From Massilia sp. ZL223 (GTDB taxonomy: Bacteria > Pseudomonadota > Gammaproteobacteria > Burkholderiales > Burkholderiaceae_D), in assembly GCF_018119395.1 (NCBI RefSeq), contig NZ_JAGPWD010000023.1, forward strand, positions 1 to 64,000: DNA of 64,000 nucleotides, read 5' to 3'. Positions 47,225-55,898 of the stretch are shown piece after piece (position 1 is the first letter of the stretch; each line of letters starts with the position of its first letter). A model generated the notes under the pieces. The model worked only from the letters and a program-made list of their open reading frames with translations, was not told the origin of the DNA and made no database searches. Position numbers and translations under genes: made by a program.

Positions 47225-48085
47225 TCACCTGGCTTCGTTCCCCTGTAGCGGTACAGCAGAAAAGAACAGGCCATTGTTATCTTCGATAAGGATGCGCTTC
47301 CGGCTGACCGGATAGATGGTCCCACATTCCGTTGCGACGGCAGTCAGCTTGTCGGGCAACGGTAGTCTCGCAAAGTCGCTCCGCCAGTCGCCGCGGAAAT
47401 ACGCGCTCTTTGTCTCCTGGCTTCGCTTGTAGGATGGCCGGTCGCAGACGTGCTCGTAGTAGACGAATCTGCCGGCATCGATATACACCGGCATCCCCAT
47501 CAGCATCTTCGCCTGTTTCTGAGTCAGTACACGTCCCTTTTCCCACGTCACCCCATCGATAGTCCAGGCGCCGAAGATATCGGCATTCACACCGCTGTCC
47601 GCTTTGGCTCGCATGGCCGATGCGGTGCCGCCGCCAGCCGCAGCGCCAAGCCGTACCGCCTCGAAGAAAACGCCGTCCATCGCGATGATCAGGCGATTCT
47701 TGTCTATCGGGTATATGAGATAGTGATCGCACGTGACATCCACAACAGTGACCCTGTCACCCAAGGGGAAGTCGCTGGAACTCACACGCCACTCTCTATA
47801 AAAATACTCAACGGTATCGTCGACACTGCGCTTATATTCCGGACGACGGCACTCGCTGCCATTGAACGCAAATTTATCAGGACCGATCGCAGCTGTTTTT
47901 CCAATCACGGCACGGATCTGCTGCTCGCTCTTTGAAGTGATCGAACCTTCCGGAGTCAGATCCTTGATGACTCGCCACTTGCCGTAAACGCCTTCATTTG
48001 CCTCGTCGGCTTTGGCCCAGCCGAAGCCGACGAGGCAAAGCGGCAGCAGGAAGATCCGGAGTAGCCGCACCCAAAAGATTCTCAT
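47225..48085 (-). CDS. secreted two-repeat protein, candidate effector immunity protein
   Basis: 286-residue protein of unknown family. N-terminal signal peptide (LLRIFLLPLCLVGFGWAKA) directs it to the periplasm. Two halves resemble each other: YGKWRVIKDL ... CRRPEYKRSVDDTVEYFYREWR ... YLIYPIDKNRLIIAMDGVFFEAV, and FGAWTIDGVTW ... CDRPSYKRSQETKSAYFRGDWR ... GTIYPVSRKRILIEDNNGLFFSAV. It overlaps the lysozyme gene by four bases (ATGA) in the hcp-lysozyme unit. Periplasmic location and coupling fit protection against a peptidoglycan-cleaving effector; this is inference. The known lysozyme inhibitors were considered, none matched by eye. Confidence 0.7.
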   Translation of the reverse strand: MRIFWVRLLRIFLLPLCLVGFGWAKADEANEGVYGKWRVIKDLTPEGSITSKSEQQIRAVIGKTAAIGPDKFAFNGSECRRPEYKRSVDDTVEYFYREWRVSSSDFPLGDRVTVVDVTCDHYLIYPIDKNRLIIAMDGVFFEAVRLGAAAGGGTASAMRAKADSGVNADIFGAWTIDGVTWEKGRVLTQKQAKMLMGMPVYIDAGRFVYYEHVCDRPSYKRSQETKSAYFRGDWRSDFARLPLPDKLTAVATECGTIYPVSRKRILIEDNNGLFFSAVPLQGNEAR

Positions 48086-48585
48086 GGTGTAAGGTTCCTT
48101 TGCTTCTGGGTCGGCGCCGTCAAGAAAGGCGCACTCTCCTCGTTGCGACGGTCTATCAGACCACGTGCAACGATCGAGACTAACTTCCCCTTCTTTCGGA
48201 CTCTGACTGCTGTACTCTTGAGCATCTCCTGTCCAGCTGCATGCAACTCTCCACGGTTGATCAGCCTATAGACCGGTCGCGCTCCGGTCGGGCCGCGGTT
48301 GAAGGTATAGCTCACCAGTGCATCAAACTGAGCCTGCGTAAGCGATACCTGCACATTCCTCTCGACCGCCCGTTCCGCCTCCCTCAGGTTGGCGGAAAAA
48401 AGGCTCATCACCAGCTCGTGGGTTACGGGCGTCTTTAACTCTTCATCTGTGCATGGATTCTTATGGACCAGAGAACCGTAGCCGACAGTACAGTTACCCT
48501 TGCCCGGCCCCATGTCGTCGTAATAGGCCATGACTTTCTTCTCGCGATTCTGCAATCTCAGTTTTCCGGCGCTACTCATGTTCAT
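48082..48585 (-). CDS. GH24 lysozyme, candidate T6SS effector
   Basis: 167-residue muramidase that would cut the MurNAc-GlcNAc bond. T4-lysozyme-like catalytic arrangement: Glu15 in NREKKVMAYYDD, Asp23/24 and Thr33 in GNCTVGYGSLVHK; downstream SLTQAQFDALVSYTFNRGP and GLIDRRNEESAPFL are the conserved GH24 C-terminal pieces. No signal peptide and no holin or antiholin nearby, so it is not a complete phage lysis cassette. AGGAGGGCATC precedes ATG 48585, 31 bases after the hcp stop. Hcp upstream and a secreted partner downstream suggest delivery through the type VI secretion system. Confidence 0.85.
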   Translation of the reverse strand: MNMSSAGKLRLQNREKKVMAYYDDMGPGKGNCTVGYGSLVHKNPCTDEELKTPVTHELVMSLFSANLREAERAVERNVQVSLTQAQFDALVSYTFNRGPTGARPVYRLINRGELHAAGQEMLKSTAVRVRKKGKLVSIVARGLIDRRNEESAPFLTAPTQKQRNLTP

Positions 48586-48616
48586 GATGCCCTCCTGTGC
48601 TCGCGCTGCACGGCGA

Positions 48617-49108
48617 TCAGACTATTTTGTTGGCGGCAAGGTCCCAGCCCCCGGCAGTATTACCGCCGGAACCTCCGCCGATTTTCTGCTGCGTGTATTT
48701 CCACCTGATCTTGGAGAACTTCAGTCCAATGCTCTCGGCCAGGATGTCGCCGGGCTGGATCGCCGCTTGCACGTGCCCGATCAGCACATTCTCCAACTCG
48801 ACTTCGAAATATTTAATCCGCACACCCTGCCCATCGGCGCGCATGAAGTCGAGTCTCGCTTTTGGGATGGTTTTGCCCATCGAGCAGGTCTGCATGAGGA
48901 TGGGAGATGCCAGGTCAGCGTATTTGACGAGGGTCACTTCATCCATGACGACCCTTTCGGCGGTGTGGCCACCGCCCGTCGAAGCGGTGGCGCTTCTCGG
49001 CTGCAAGACACCCCATTCGGCTGAGGTGCATTCGATCCAGTCGTGGTGCTTGTCGTCACTCGACTCACCTTTGATACCGTCGATTTGCAGATACACGTCG
49101 ATTGCCAT
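48617..49108 (-). CDS. hcp: Hcp-family type VI secretion tube protein
   Basis: 163-residue Hcp, hexameric ring subunit of the T6SS inner tube, often carrying effectors in its lumen. Family signs: AIDVYLQIDGIKGESSDDKHHDWIECTS (quoted as AIDVYLQIDGIKGES and HHDWIECTSAEWG), VVMDEVTLVKYADLASPILMQ and YFEVELENVLIGHV. Normal length. Start ATG 49108; an in-frame GTG at 49117 is possible. No vgrG or core T6SS genes are in this window, so it is an orphan hcp, as is common for effector cargo islands. It heads the hcp-lysozyme-immunity unit. Confidence 0.93.
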   Translation of the reverse strand: MAIDVYLQIDGIKGESSDDKHHDWIECTSAEWGVLQPRSATASTGGGHTAERVVMDEVTLVKYADLASPILMQTCSMGKTIPKARLDFMRADGQGVRIKYFEVELENVLIGHVQAAIQPGDILAESIGLKFSKIRWKYTQQKIGGGSGGNTAGGWDLAANKIV

Positions 49109-49274
49109 CGCTGCCACCCCATCAGAAAGTCCAATGACCGGCAGAGATTGTTATTCGATTGGAAGGGAAGCAGATTGGTGCGCGTCAATGATGAGTGAGC
49201 GCCATTGAGGGGTGCCGGGTGCACGGTGCTGGTCACCTGCAGCACCCGGTGAAACGATGATCAGTTCAGCGGCG

Positions 49275-50972
49275 TCAACGCTTCGGCGCCACGCGCCACA
49301 CCACGCCGCCGGCGTCGTCGACCACCAGCAGCGCGCCATCGGCCGCCACTTCCACGCCGGCCGGTCGACCCCACACGTCGCGGTCGCTCAGCACCATGCC
49401 CGTCATGAAGTCCTGGTACTGCCCGGTGGGTACGCCGTTCTTCATGAACACCCGCACCACCTTGTAGCCGGTGCGCACGCCGCGGTTCCACGAGCCGTGC
49501 AGGGCCACGAACACATCCCCTTCATATTCCTTCGGGAAGGCGTTCTTCGCGCCTTTCGGCGCGTGATAGACCGCCATGCCCAGCGGCGCGGAGTGCGCCT
49601 GCAGCAGCACGTCCGGCGCGATGGCCTTGCCCTTCAGGTCGGGACGCTGGCCCGCCAGGCGCGGGTCTTCGTGGTCGCCGATGTAGTACCACGGCCAGCC
49701 GTAGAAGCCGCCCTGCTTCACGCGCGTGACGTAGTCCGGCGGCAGGTTGTCGCCCAGCGCGTCGCGCTCGTTGACGTTGCACATCAAATCGCCCGTGGAC
49801 GGATAGACCAGCATGCCGACGCAGTTGCGCAGACCGGTGGCGTAGGTGCGGCGGTTGCGGCCGTCCGGATCGAAAGCCATCACGGTGGCGCGGTCGGTTT
49901 CCACGCCCCAGGCGCCGCCGACGCCATGCTTGGCTTCCCATTGCGGCAGCGGTTCCGGCGGCGTGGCGCCGATCTCGGTGGCGATGTTGGTCGCCGAGCC
50001 GATCGATAGCAGCAGGGTCTTGCCATCCTTCGAGAAGGCCAAGGTGCGGGTGGTATGGCCGCCGCTCGTGTCGCTCAGGTGCGGCACCACGACTTCGGGC
50101 TCGCCGCGCGCCTTCAGGTCGCCGTTGCGGTAAGGGATGCGGACGATCGAGTTGACGTTGGCGACGTACAAGTATTGCGGGTTGGCGCCCGATGGGTAGA
50201 GGGCCATGCCGTAGGGGCGCGACAGGCCGCTGGCGAACACCTCGGACGTATCCGCCTTGTCGCCCTTCTTCGACCGCAGCACCTTGATCTCGCCCTTGGC
50301 GGTGGCGGCCAGGAAGATGTCGCCGTTCGGAGCGCGCAGCGGCAGGCGCGGCTTGTCGGCGTCGCTGGCGAACACGCCGACCGTGAAGCCGCTCGGAACG
50401 ACGGGCATGGAGCCGTTCGGACGCGCTTCGACGCGCGGGCCGTTGCCGGCGCTCGCGGTGGCGAATGGCTTGGCCAGGTCGCTGACTTTGATGTGGTGGA
50501 TCTTGCCGGGCTGGTTCTCGTCCCAGGCGCCGTCGCGTTCGGCCGGCGCGGCGGCTGCCGGTGCGGCTGCGGCGGTCACCGCTCCCTGCAGGCTCGCCAG
50601 GTAGTCGGTCAGCGCGGCGCGGGCCTGCTTGTCCGGCACGCCGACCGGCATCGTGGTGCCCGGCACCGCCTTGCCCGGATCGAGCAGGAAGACGTCCAGC
50701 TCCTCGCGGGTCCAGGTCTTGCCGGCGGCGCCGGCCTTGCTCAATGCGGCCGAGTAGTTATAGCCGGGGACGGCCGCCGCCTTGCGTCCGACGAGGCCGA
50801 ACAGGCCCGGACCGGCGCGCGAGGACAGGTTGGCGTCGACGCTGTGGCAGCTGGCGCAGTTGTTGTCGAAGACAGTTCGGCCACTGAGGGATTGCGGGGC
50901 GGCGTGGACGCTAGTTACCGCTATCATACTGGCGAGCAGCAGGGCGTGCGACGGCGAAGGCTTGGCTTGCAA
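49275..50972 (-). CDS. cytochrome c / sorbosone dehydrogenase-like fusion
   Basis: 565-residue periplasmic protein in two parts. N-terminal signal peptide ALLLASMIAVTSVHA, then a c-type cytochrome (residues 30-130; haem site NCASCHSV, axial Met in TTMPVGVP). From about 180 a six-bladed PQQ-type propeller resembles sorbosone/glucose dehydrogenases (PSGFTVGVFASDADKPRLPLRAPNGDIF cut to FASDADKPRLPL and APNGDIF; GVETDRATVMAFDPDGRN; LHGSWNRGVRTGYKVVRV). The cytochrome probably takes electrons from the oxidised sugar. Start is TTG at 50972, supported by an AGGAG seven bases upstream. Confidence 0.88.
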   Translation of the reverse strand: MQAKPSPSHALLLASMIAVTSVHAAPQSLSGRTVFDNNCASCHSVDANLSSRAGPGLFGLVGRKAAAVPGYNYSAALSKAGAAGKTWTREELDVFLLDPGKAVPGTTMPVGVPDKQARAALTDYLASLQGAVTAAAAPAAAAPAERDGAWDENQPGKIHHIKVSDLAKPFATASAGNGPRVEARPNGSMPVVPSGFTVGVFASDADKPRLPLRAPNGDIFLAATAKGEIKVLRSKKGDKADTSEVFASGLSRPYGMALYPSGANPQYLYVANVNSIVRIPYRNGDLKARGEPEVVVPHLSDTSGGHTTRTLAFSKDGKTLLLSIGSATNIATEIGATPPEPLPQWEAKHGVGGAWGVETDRATVMAFDPDGRNRRTYATGLRNCVGMLVYPSTGDLMCNVNERDALGDNLPPDYVTRVKQGGFYGWPWYYIGDHEDPRLAGQRPDLKGKAIAPDVLLQAHSAPLGMAVYHAPKGAKNAFPKEYEGDVFVALHGSWNRGVRTGYKVVRVFMKNGVPTGQYQDFMTGMVLSDRDVWGRPAGVEVAADGALLVVDDAGGVVWRVAPKR

Positions 50973-51032
50973 AGACGTCTCCTGATTTGAATAAATGGCA
51001 ATCCGTCATGATAGGACAGATCGCGCAGTCCG

Positions 51033-51929
51033 TCAGCCGTTTGCCAGATAGCCGTCCAGTTCGTCCCTGCTCAGGCTCCGCTCGGCCGTTCCGTGGAAGG
51101 CGCAGGCAAAGGCCCCGCTGATGGCGCCGGCCCGCATGCAGGCGTCCACCGGCTGGCCGGCGCGCCAGGCGTGCAGGAAGGCGGACGAAAAAGCGTCGCC
51201 CGCGCCGTTGCTGTCCACGACCGGCAGGTCGAGCCGGGCGGCCGCCGTATGGCGCACCTCTTCGCTCCCGCGTTCCAGCACATAGCTGCCGTCCGCGCCG
51301 GCCGTGGCCACCACCACCTGCGCCCTCCCCTGCCGGAGAATGGCGCGCATCACCTCGAACACGCCCGCGCCCAGTACGGCGCTGCTGAGGAAGACCAGGT
51401 CGGACCGGTAGGCGAAGTCGTGGTAATAGGGATTGCAGCCGTCCCAGTCGTGCAGGTCGGTCGATACCGGCAGGCCGAGCGCCTGGGCATCGTCATAAAG
51501 TTCGCGCGCCCAGGGCACGATGCTCAGGTGGACGTGCTCCGCCTCGCGCATGCGCGGCAGGTAGAACGCGCGCGGCATGCGCAGCGTGTCCGGATGGCGG
51601 CCGTCGTACAGCGACAGGCGGCGTCCGTCCGGGCCCACCAGGTTGACGCTGCGCCGGGTGCCGCTCTCGTGGACCAGGTAATCGAATTCCAGGCCGCGCT
51701 CGCGGTAGCGGGCCAGGATCAGCTCCGCCTGGGGATCCTCGCCGATGAAGTCGATCAGCAGGGGGCGGTGGCCGAGGGCCAGCAAGCCCAGGGCCACGCC
51801 GTTGCCGGTATGCGCCACGTAATCCATCACGGGCGGCACGTGGATCGAGTCGGCCATCGCCAGCGGCAGCGACGGCACGCGCACGATGGTGTCGATGCCT
51901 ACGCCGCCCGCCACCAGCACGTCTACCAT
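51033..51929 (-). CDS. PfkB-family sugar kinase
   Basis: 298-residue ribokinase-like enzyme. Opening DVLVAGGVGIDTIVRVPSLPL, effector/substrate Gly-Asn motif GNGVALGLLALGHRP, and anion-hole motif VVDSNGAGDAFSSAFLHAW with the catalytic Asp. Its gene overlaps the upstream GH13 glycosidase by 7 bases, so the two are one operon and probably act on the same sugar, with the kinase phosphorylating a hydrolysis product. Substrate not identifiable. Confidence 0.87.
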   Translation of the reverse strand: MVDVLVAGGVGIDTIVRVPSLPLAMADSIHVPPVMDYVAHTGNGVALGLLALGHRPLLIDFIGEDPQAELILARYRERGLEFDYLVHESGTRRSVNLVGPDGRRLSLYDGRHPDTLRMPRAFYLPRMREAEHVHLSIVPWARELYDDAQALGLPVSTDLHDWDGCNPYYHDFAYRSDLVFLSSAVLGAGVFEVMRAILRQGRAQVVVATAGADGSYVLERGSEEVRHTAAARLDLPVVDSNGAGDAFSSAFLHAWRAGQPVDACMRAGAISGAFACAFHGTAERSLSRDELDGYLANG

Positions 51930-53764
51930 TCGATGACCGCCGAGGTCATGGGCGGCAGGGCCAGCGGCGCGTTGAGGTCCACGCTGGCGCCGGTCAGGAC
52001 GTTGCGCGCCTGGCGCGCCTTGCCGATCACGCCGGCGAAACGCTTCAGGTCGAGCTGGGTTGGTCCCGCGTTTTTGTTCAGCACCACCATCACCGTCTGC
52101 TTGCCGTCGTGGCGGAAGTAGACATAGGTCCCGTCGGCGGGCAGGTAATGGGTCAGCTTGCCGTGCTTGACGGCGGAGCTGGTCTTGCGCCAGTTGAACA
52201 GAGTGCGCACCAGCTGCTGCATGTCGCGCTGGCTGGGGGACAGGTTCGCGCCGGTGAAGGCATTGGTCGTATCGCCCGCCCAGCCGCCCGGCATGTCGGC
52301 GCGCAGCACGCCGTCCTCGCGCTGCTTGGGACTGCCGATCAGGATCTCGGTGCCGTAGAACATTTGCGGGATGCCGCGCGTGGTCGCCATCAGGATCAGA
52401 TTGGTCTTGGCCAGATCTATGTTGTTGTCGACTTGCGCCAGGATGCGCGGGCGGTCGTGGTTGTCCGGGAAGACCATCAGCTTCATCGGATCGGCGTACA
52501 GGTAGTCGGCCGCCAGGATCTCGTAGATCCGGATCAGGCCCTGGCCGCTGGACTCCGGCGCGGTGAGGGCCAGGGGCGCCGTGTCGCTCAGCGGGAAGTC
52601 CATCACGGTCGGCAGTTCGGACTTGTAGCCGTCGCGGTTGACCACGCCCTTCTGCCAGTAGGCGACCATGTGCGGCCGCGCATCCATCTCCTCACCGACG
52701 ATGTTCAGGTTCGGGTATTCGTCGAACACGGCGCGGTTCCACTCGTTGAGGAAGGCCGGATCGGAATAGGAATAGGTGTCCTCGCGGATGCCTGCCAGGT
52801 TCGCGTACTCGATCCACCACAGTGTGTTCTGGATCAGGTAGCGCGCCACCAGCTTGTTGCGCTGGTTCAGGTCCGGCATGGTCTCGACGAACCAGCCGTC
52901 GAAGAAGCGCGCCTTCTCTTCCGGCGCCACGTGGATGTCCTGGGCGACGGTGTGCTGGTTGTTGGTCGGCTTGAAGGTCTTGCCGTGGTTGATCCAGTCC
53001 TTGGCCGGCATGTCCTGCATCCACCAGTGACCGGTGCCGATGTGGTTCAGCACCACGTCGTGGATCAGGCCGATGCCGCGTTCATTGGCGGCCTTAACGT
53101 AGTTGCGGAAGTCCTCGTTGCTGCCGAAGCGCGGGTCGATCTTGTAGTAATCGGTCAGCGAATAGCCGTGGTAGGAGTAGGTCGGCTGGTTGTTCTCCAA
53201 CACCGGCGTCGGCCAGATCATGGTGAAGCCGAGGCCGCGGATATAGTCGAGCTGGGCCTGCATGCCGGCCAGGTCGCCGCCGTGGCGCACGTTAGGCTGC
53301 TTGCGGTCGACGCCTTCCAGCATGCCCGCCTGGTCGTTGGCCGGGTTCGCGTTGGAGAAGCGGTCCGGCATGATCAGGTAGATCGCATCGGTGGAATCGA
53401 AGCCGCGCCGCTGTGCCGAGCCGGGGCGGCGCTGTTCGAGCCGGTAGGGATGGCTGGCCACGGCTTCCTTGCCGCGCATGAACTGGAGCCTGAATTCGCC
53501 TGGCTTGGCCCAGCGCTCGATCTTGAGGTTCACGAACAGGAAATTCGGATTGTCGGTGCGCTCGGTGCCGACGATGCGCACGCCGGGGTAGGACAGCGTC
53601 GGCTGCAGCTCGGCGATCCGTTCGCCGTGCACCATCAGCTGGAGGTCCGTGCGTTTCATGCCTGTCCACCAGTTCAGCGGCTCGACGTGCTGGATCTGGT
53701 AGGGCGCTGCCTGGACCGACAGGGCGACCATGAGGGCTGAGATGACGAAAACAGGTTTGAACAC
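51923..53764 (-). CDS. GH13 alpha-glucan hydrolase (cyclomaltodextrinase/neopullulanase type)
   Basis: 613-residue secreted or periplasmic amylase-family enzyme. Signal peptide FVISALMVALSVQA; an N-terminal beta domain (residues 20-110) as in cyclomaltodextrinases; then a TIM-barrel with MIMPDRFSNANPANDQ, HDVVLNHIGTGHWW, nucleophile Asp in GIREDTYSYSD, acid Glu in NIVGEEMD and FPDNHDRPRIL with the third Asp and transition-state His; C-terminal beta domain. Likely cleaves maltodextrin or cyclodextrin in the periplasm. Upstream lies an inverted repeat that may be its operator. Confidence 0.93.
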   Translation of the reverse strand: MFKPVFVISALMVALSVQAAPYQIQHVEPLNWWTGMKRTDLQLMVHGERIAELQPTLSYPGVRIVGTERTDNPNFLFVNLKIERWAKPGEFRLQFMRGKEAVASHPYRLEQRRPGSAQRRGFDSTDAIYLIMPDRFSNANPANDQAGMLEGVDRKQPNVRHGGDLAGMQAQLDYIRGLGFTMIWPTPVLENNQPTYSYHGYSLTDYYKIDPRFGSNEDFRNYVKAANERGIGLIHDVVLNHIGTGHWWMQDMPAKDWINHGKTFKPTNNQHTVAQDIHVAPEEKARFFDGWFVETMPDLNQRNKLVARYLIQNTLWWIEYANLAGIREDTYSYSDPAFLNEWNRAVFDEYPNLNIVGEEMDARPHMVAYWQKGVVNRDGYKSELPTVMDFPLSDTAPLALTAPESSGQGLIRIYEILAADYLYADPMKLMVFPDNHDRPRILAQVDNNIDLAKTNLILMATTRGIPQMFYGTEILIGSPKQREDGVLRADMPGGWAGDTTNAFTGANLSPSQRDMQQLVRTLFNWRKTSSAVKHGKLTHYLPADGTYVYFRHDGKQTVMVVLNKNAGPTQLDLKRFAGVIGKARQARNVLTGASVDLNAPLALPPMTSAVIEW

Positions 53765-53775
53765 GGCTCCCCCAA

Positions 53776-53807
53776 GTTACTTTATTAATAACTTGTAGCA
53801 AAGTAAC
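53776..53807. promoter_or_regulatory. candidate operator: 8-bp inverted repeat upstream of GH13
   Basis: GTTACTTT (53776-53783) and AAAGTAAC (53800-53807) are exact reverse complements, 16 bases apart, starting 11 bases before the glycosidase ATG. The region is A/T-rich and contains a further TACTTTGTAGTA near 53842. Spacing and position are compatible with a sugar-repressor operator; this is an inference. Confidence 0.5.
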
Positions 53808-53945
53808 ATGAAATAAACCCGATATCCACCTTCTTTCAGCCTACTTTGTAGTAAAACTCCCTATTCATCGTGAGTATTGTCAAAACATTACTGTGCCAGT
53901 CCGAATGCTGCTATCGTAGGCTGTATTTACTCATCAGGAGCCTGC

Positions 53946-54509
53946 ATGGAACAGACGACGACTTTCGCCGATGCCCAGCGCGACATGCGCCACGCTTATG
54001 CCGGCGGCGCGCCCGGGATGCTGGTCTCAGGCCTCGTATGGATTGTCGCCGGATTGGTCGCCATGGGCGGATCGGCCCGGCACGCGGTACTGGCCCTGTT
54101 CGTGGGCGGCATGGCGATCCATCCGCTCGGCATGCTGCTGGCGCAACTGCTGGGCAGGCCAGGCAATCACACCAGGGGCAACCCGCTGGGATCGCTGGCG
54201 ATGGCGAGCACGGTCTGGATGCTGCTGGGCTTCGCGCTGGCCTACAGCCTGTCGCAGTGGCGCAGCGAACTGTTCTTCCCAGCGATGCTGCTGACCATCG
54301 GCGGACGCTACCTCACGTTCGCGACGGTGTACGGGATGCGGATCTACTGGGCCTGCGGCGGCGTCCTGGCCGCTGCCGGTTTCCTGCTGGCCGGGAACGG
54401 TGCGCCGATGACGAACGGCGCCTTCGCCGGCGCCGCCATCGAGCTGGGTTTCGCCTTCGCGATCTTCGCGCAGGAGCGCAGCGCGCTGCGCCGGGCCCTG
54501 CCCGAGTAA
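53946..54509 (+). CDS. small integral membrane protein (DUF7010-like)
   Basis: 187-residue protein with about five membrane helices (VSGLVWIVAGLVAMGG, HAVLALFVGGMAIHPLGMLL, TVWMLLGFALAYSLS, IYWACGGVLAAAGFLLAG, FAGAAIELGFAFAIFAQE). ATG at 53946 follows CAGGAGCCTGC; a longer in-frame start at 53877 adds a Cys-rich leader unlike the family. As I recall it resembles the DUF7010 group; function unknown. Divergent from the glycosidase operon. Confidence 0.7.
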   Translation: MEQTTTFADAQRDMRHAYAGGAPGMLVSGLVWIVAGLVAMGGSARHAVLALFVGGMAIHPLGMLLAQLLGRPGNHTRGNPLGSLAMASTVWMLLGFALAYSLSQWRSELFFPAMLLTIGGRYLTFATVYGMRIYWACGGVLAAAGFLLAGNGAPMTNGAFAGAAIELGFAFAIFAQERSALRRALPE

Positions 54510-54510
54510 T

Positions 54511-55572
54511 TCAGCCGCGCGGCTGGAGGCTGCTGCTGCGGTCCTGCCAGTCCGCCACCCGGACCACCAGCTTGCCGAAATTCCGCCCTTGCAGCAGGTC
54601 GATGAAGGCCGCCGGCGCGCTTTCCAGGCCGTCGACGATGTCCTCGCGGTAGCGCAGCCGGCCGTCGGCAATCCATTGCTGGGCTTCGCGCAGGAACTCG
54701 GGCCGCAGGTCGGCGAATTCGCGCTGGATGAAGCCGCGCAGGGTGAGGCTTTTCTTGAGCACGTCGCGCATGACGAGGGCCAGCCGGTCGGGGCCGGGCG
54801 CGGCTTGCGGGAGTTCGTTGTACTGGGAGATCAGGCCGCACACCGGCACCCGCGCGAAATCGTTCAGCAGCGGGAATACGGTGTCCCATACCTTGCCGCC
54901 GACATTTTCGAAATACACGTCGATGCCCTGCGGGCAGGCATCGGCCAGCCTGGCGGCGAAGTCGGGCGCCCGGTGGTCGACCACGGCATCGAAGCCCAGC
55001 TCGTCGTGCACGAAGGCGCACTTGTCCGGCCCGCCGGCGATGCCCACCGCGCGGGCGCCCCGGATGCGGGCGATCTGTCCCACCACCGAGCCGACTGCGC
55101 CGCTCGCGGCGGCCACGACCACCGTCTCGCCGGGCTTGGGGCGGCCGATTTCCCGCAATCCTGCCCAGGCGGTAAATCCCGGCATGCCCAGTACGCCCAG
55201 CGCCGTACTGGGCGGGACCATGGTCGGATCGAGCTTGCGCAGGTTCTCGCCATTCGACAGCGCATAGTGCTGCCAGCCCGAATGCGACAGGACGATATCG
55301 CCGACTGCGAACCCGCCATGACGCGAGGCGGCCACGCGCGCCACCGTGCCGCCCTCCATCACCTCGCCGATGCCGACCGGCCTGGCGTAGGACTTCGCGT
55401 CGTCCATCCGTCCGCGCATGTAGGGGTCGAGCGACAGGTAGAGGGTTTCCAGGAGCAGCTCGCCGTGGCCCGGAACGGGAATCGATTCTTCAACGAGCCG
55501 GAAGTTCTCCGGCCGCGGCAGGCCTTGCGGACGGGAAGCGAGCACGATCTTCTGGTTCAGCGCGGGGTTCAT
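54511..55572 (-). CDS. NADP-dependent medium-chain reductase (CurA/PTGR-like)
   Basis: 353-residue zinc-free MDR enzyme that reduces enone double bonds. N-terminal RPQGLPRPENFRLVEE and SLDPYMRGRMDDAKSY are the CurA/PTGR signatures; the coenzyme fold shows AAASGAVGSVVGQIARIRGA, GIAGGPDKCAFVHDELGFDAVVDHR and the NADP-binding Lys/Tyr region PVCGLISQYNELP. It converges with the DUF7010-like gene, leaving one base between stops. Substrate unknown. Confidence 0.92.
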   Translation of the reverse strand: MNPALNQKIVLASRPQGLPRPENFRLVEESIPVPGHGELLLETLYLSLDPYMRGRMDDAKSYARPVGIGEVMEGGTVARVAASRHGGFAVGDIVLSHSGWQHYALSNGENLRKLDPTMVPPSTALGVLGMPGFTAWAGLREIGRPKPGETVVVAAASGAVGSVVGQIARIRGARAVGIAGGPDKCAFVHDELGFDAVVDHRAPDFAARLADACPQGIDVYFENVGGKVWDTVFPLLNDFARVPVCGLISQYNELPQAAPGPDRLALVMRDVLKKSLTLRGFIQREFADLRPEFLREAQQWIADGRLRYREDIVDGLESAPAAFIDLLQGRNFGKLVVRVADWQDRSSSLQPRG

Positions 55573-55898
55573 CGTTGGTCCTCCTGAAGAGCTGGATCGA
55601 ACATGGTACGCCGGATCGGCATTCTTTTCCCCCTCCTGCCTGAGATACCGCCAGGCTGACCGCGATCAAACAGGTGGGGACAAGAAATAACGCTGAGCAA
55701 TGCCAGCTCAACGTGCCGCGACCTGCAAAGATCTAATGCTGTCACCCTCAACGGTGCCCCTTCCCCCCCGTCTCACGCTTTTGCGAACCGGAATTTTGAT
55801 ACTTTCCCTACTTGCAATAAGTTGTTCTTTTGGTAAACTTTCTATTGTATGATTGTAGGTTGGAATTACTTGCATAGCTAGCAAGAGGGAAGTTAATA
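55573..55898. other. 326-base junction from host DNA to A+T-rich island
   Basis: Composition changes near 55730-55800 from G/C-rich to A/T-rich. The right part (55800-55898) should carry the island promoter; TATGAT near 55848 and TTGTTC near 55822 could be -10 and -35 but their spacing (20) is long. AGAGGGA at 55885-55891 is the likely ribosome-binding site of the next gene. No direct repeat or integrase gene was found. Confidence 0.6.

Noticed and set aside
48082-48585. Phage endolysin from a prophage
   Set aside because: No holin, Rz or structural phage genes nearby; hcp is immediately upstream and a signal-peptide protein is coupled downstream.
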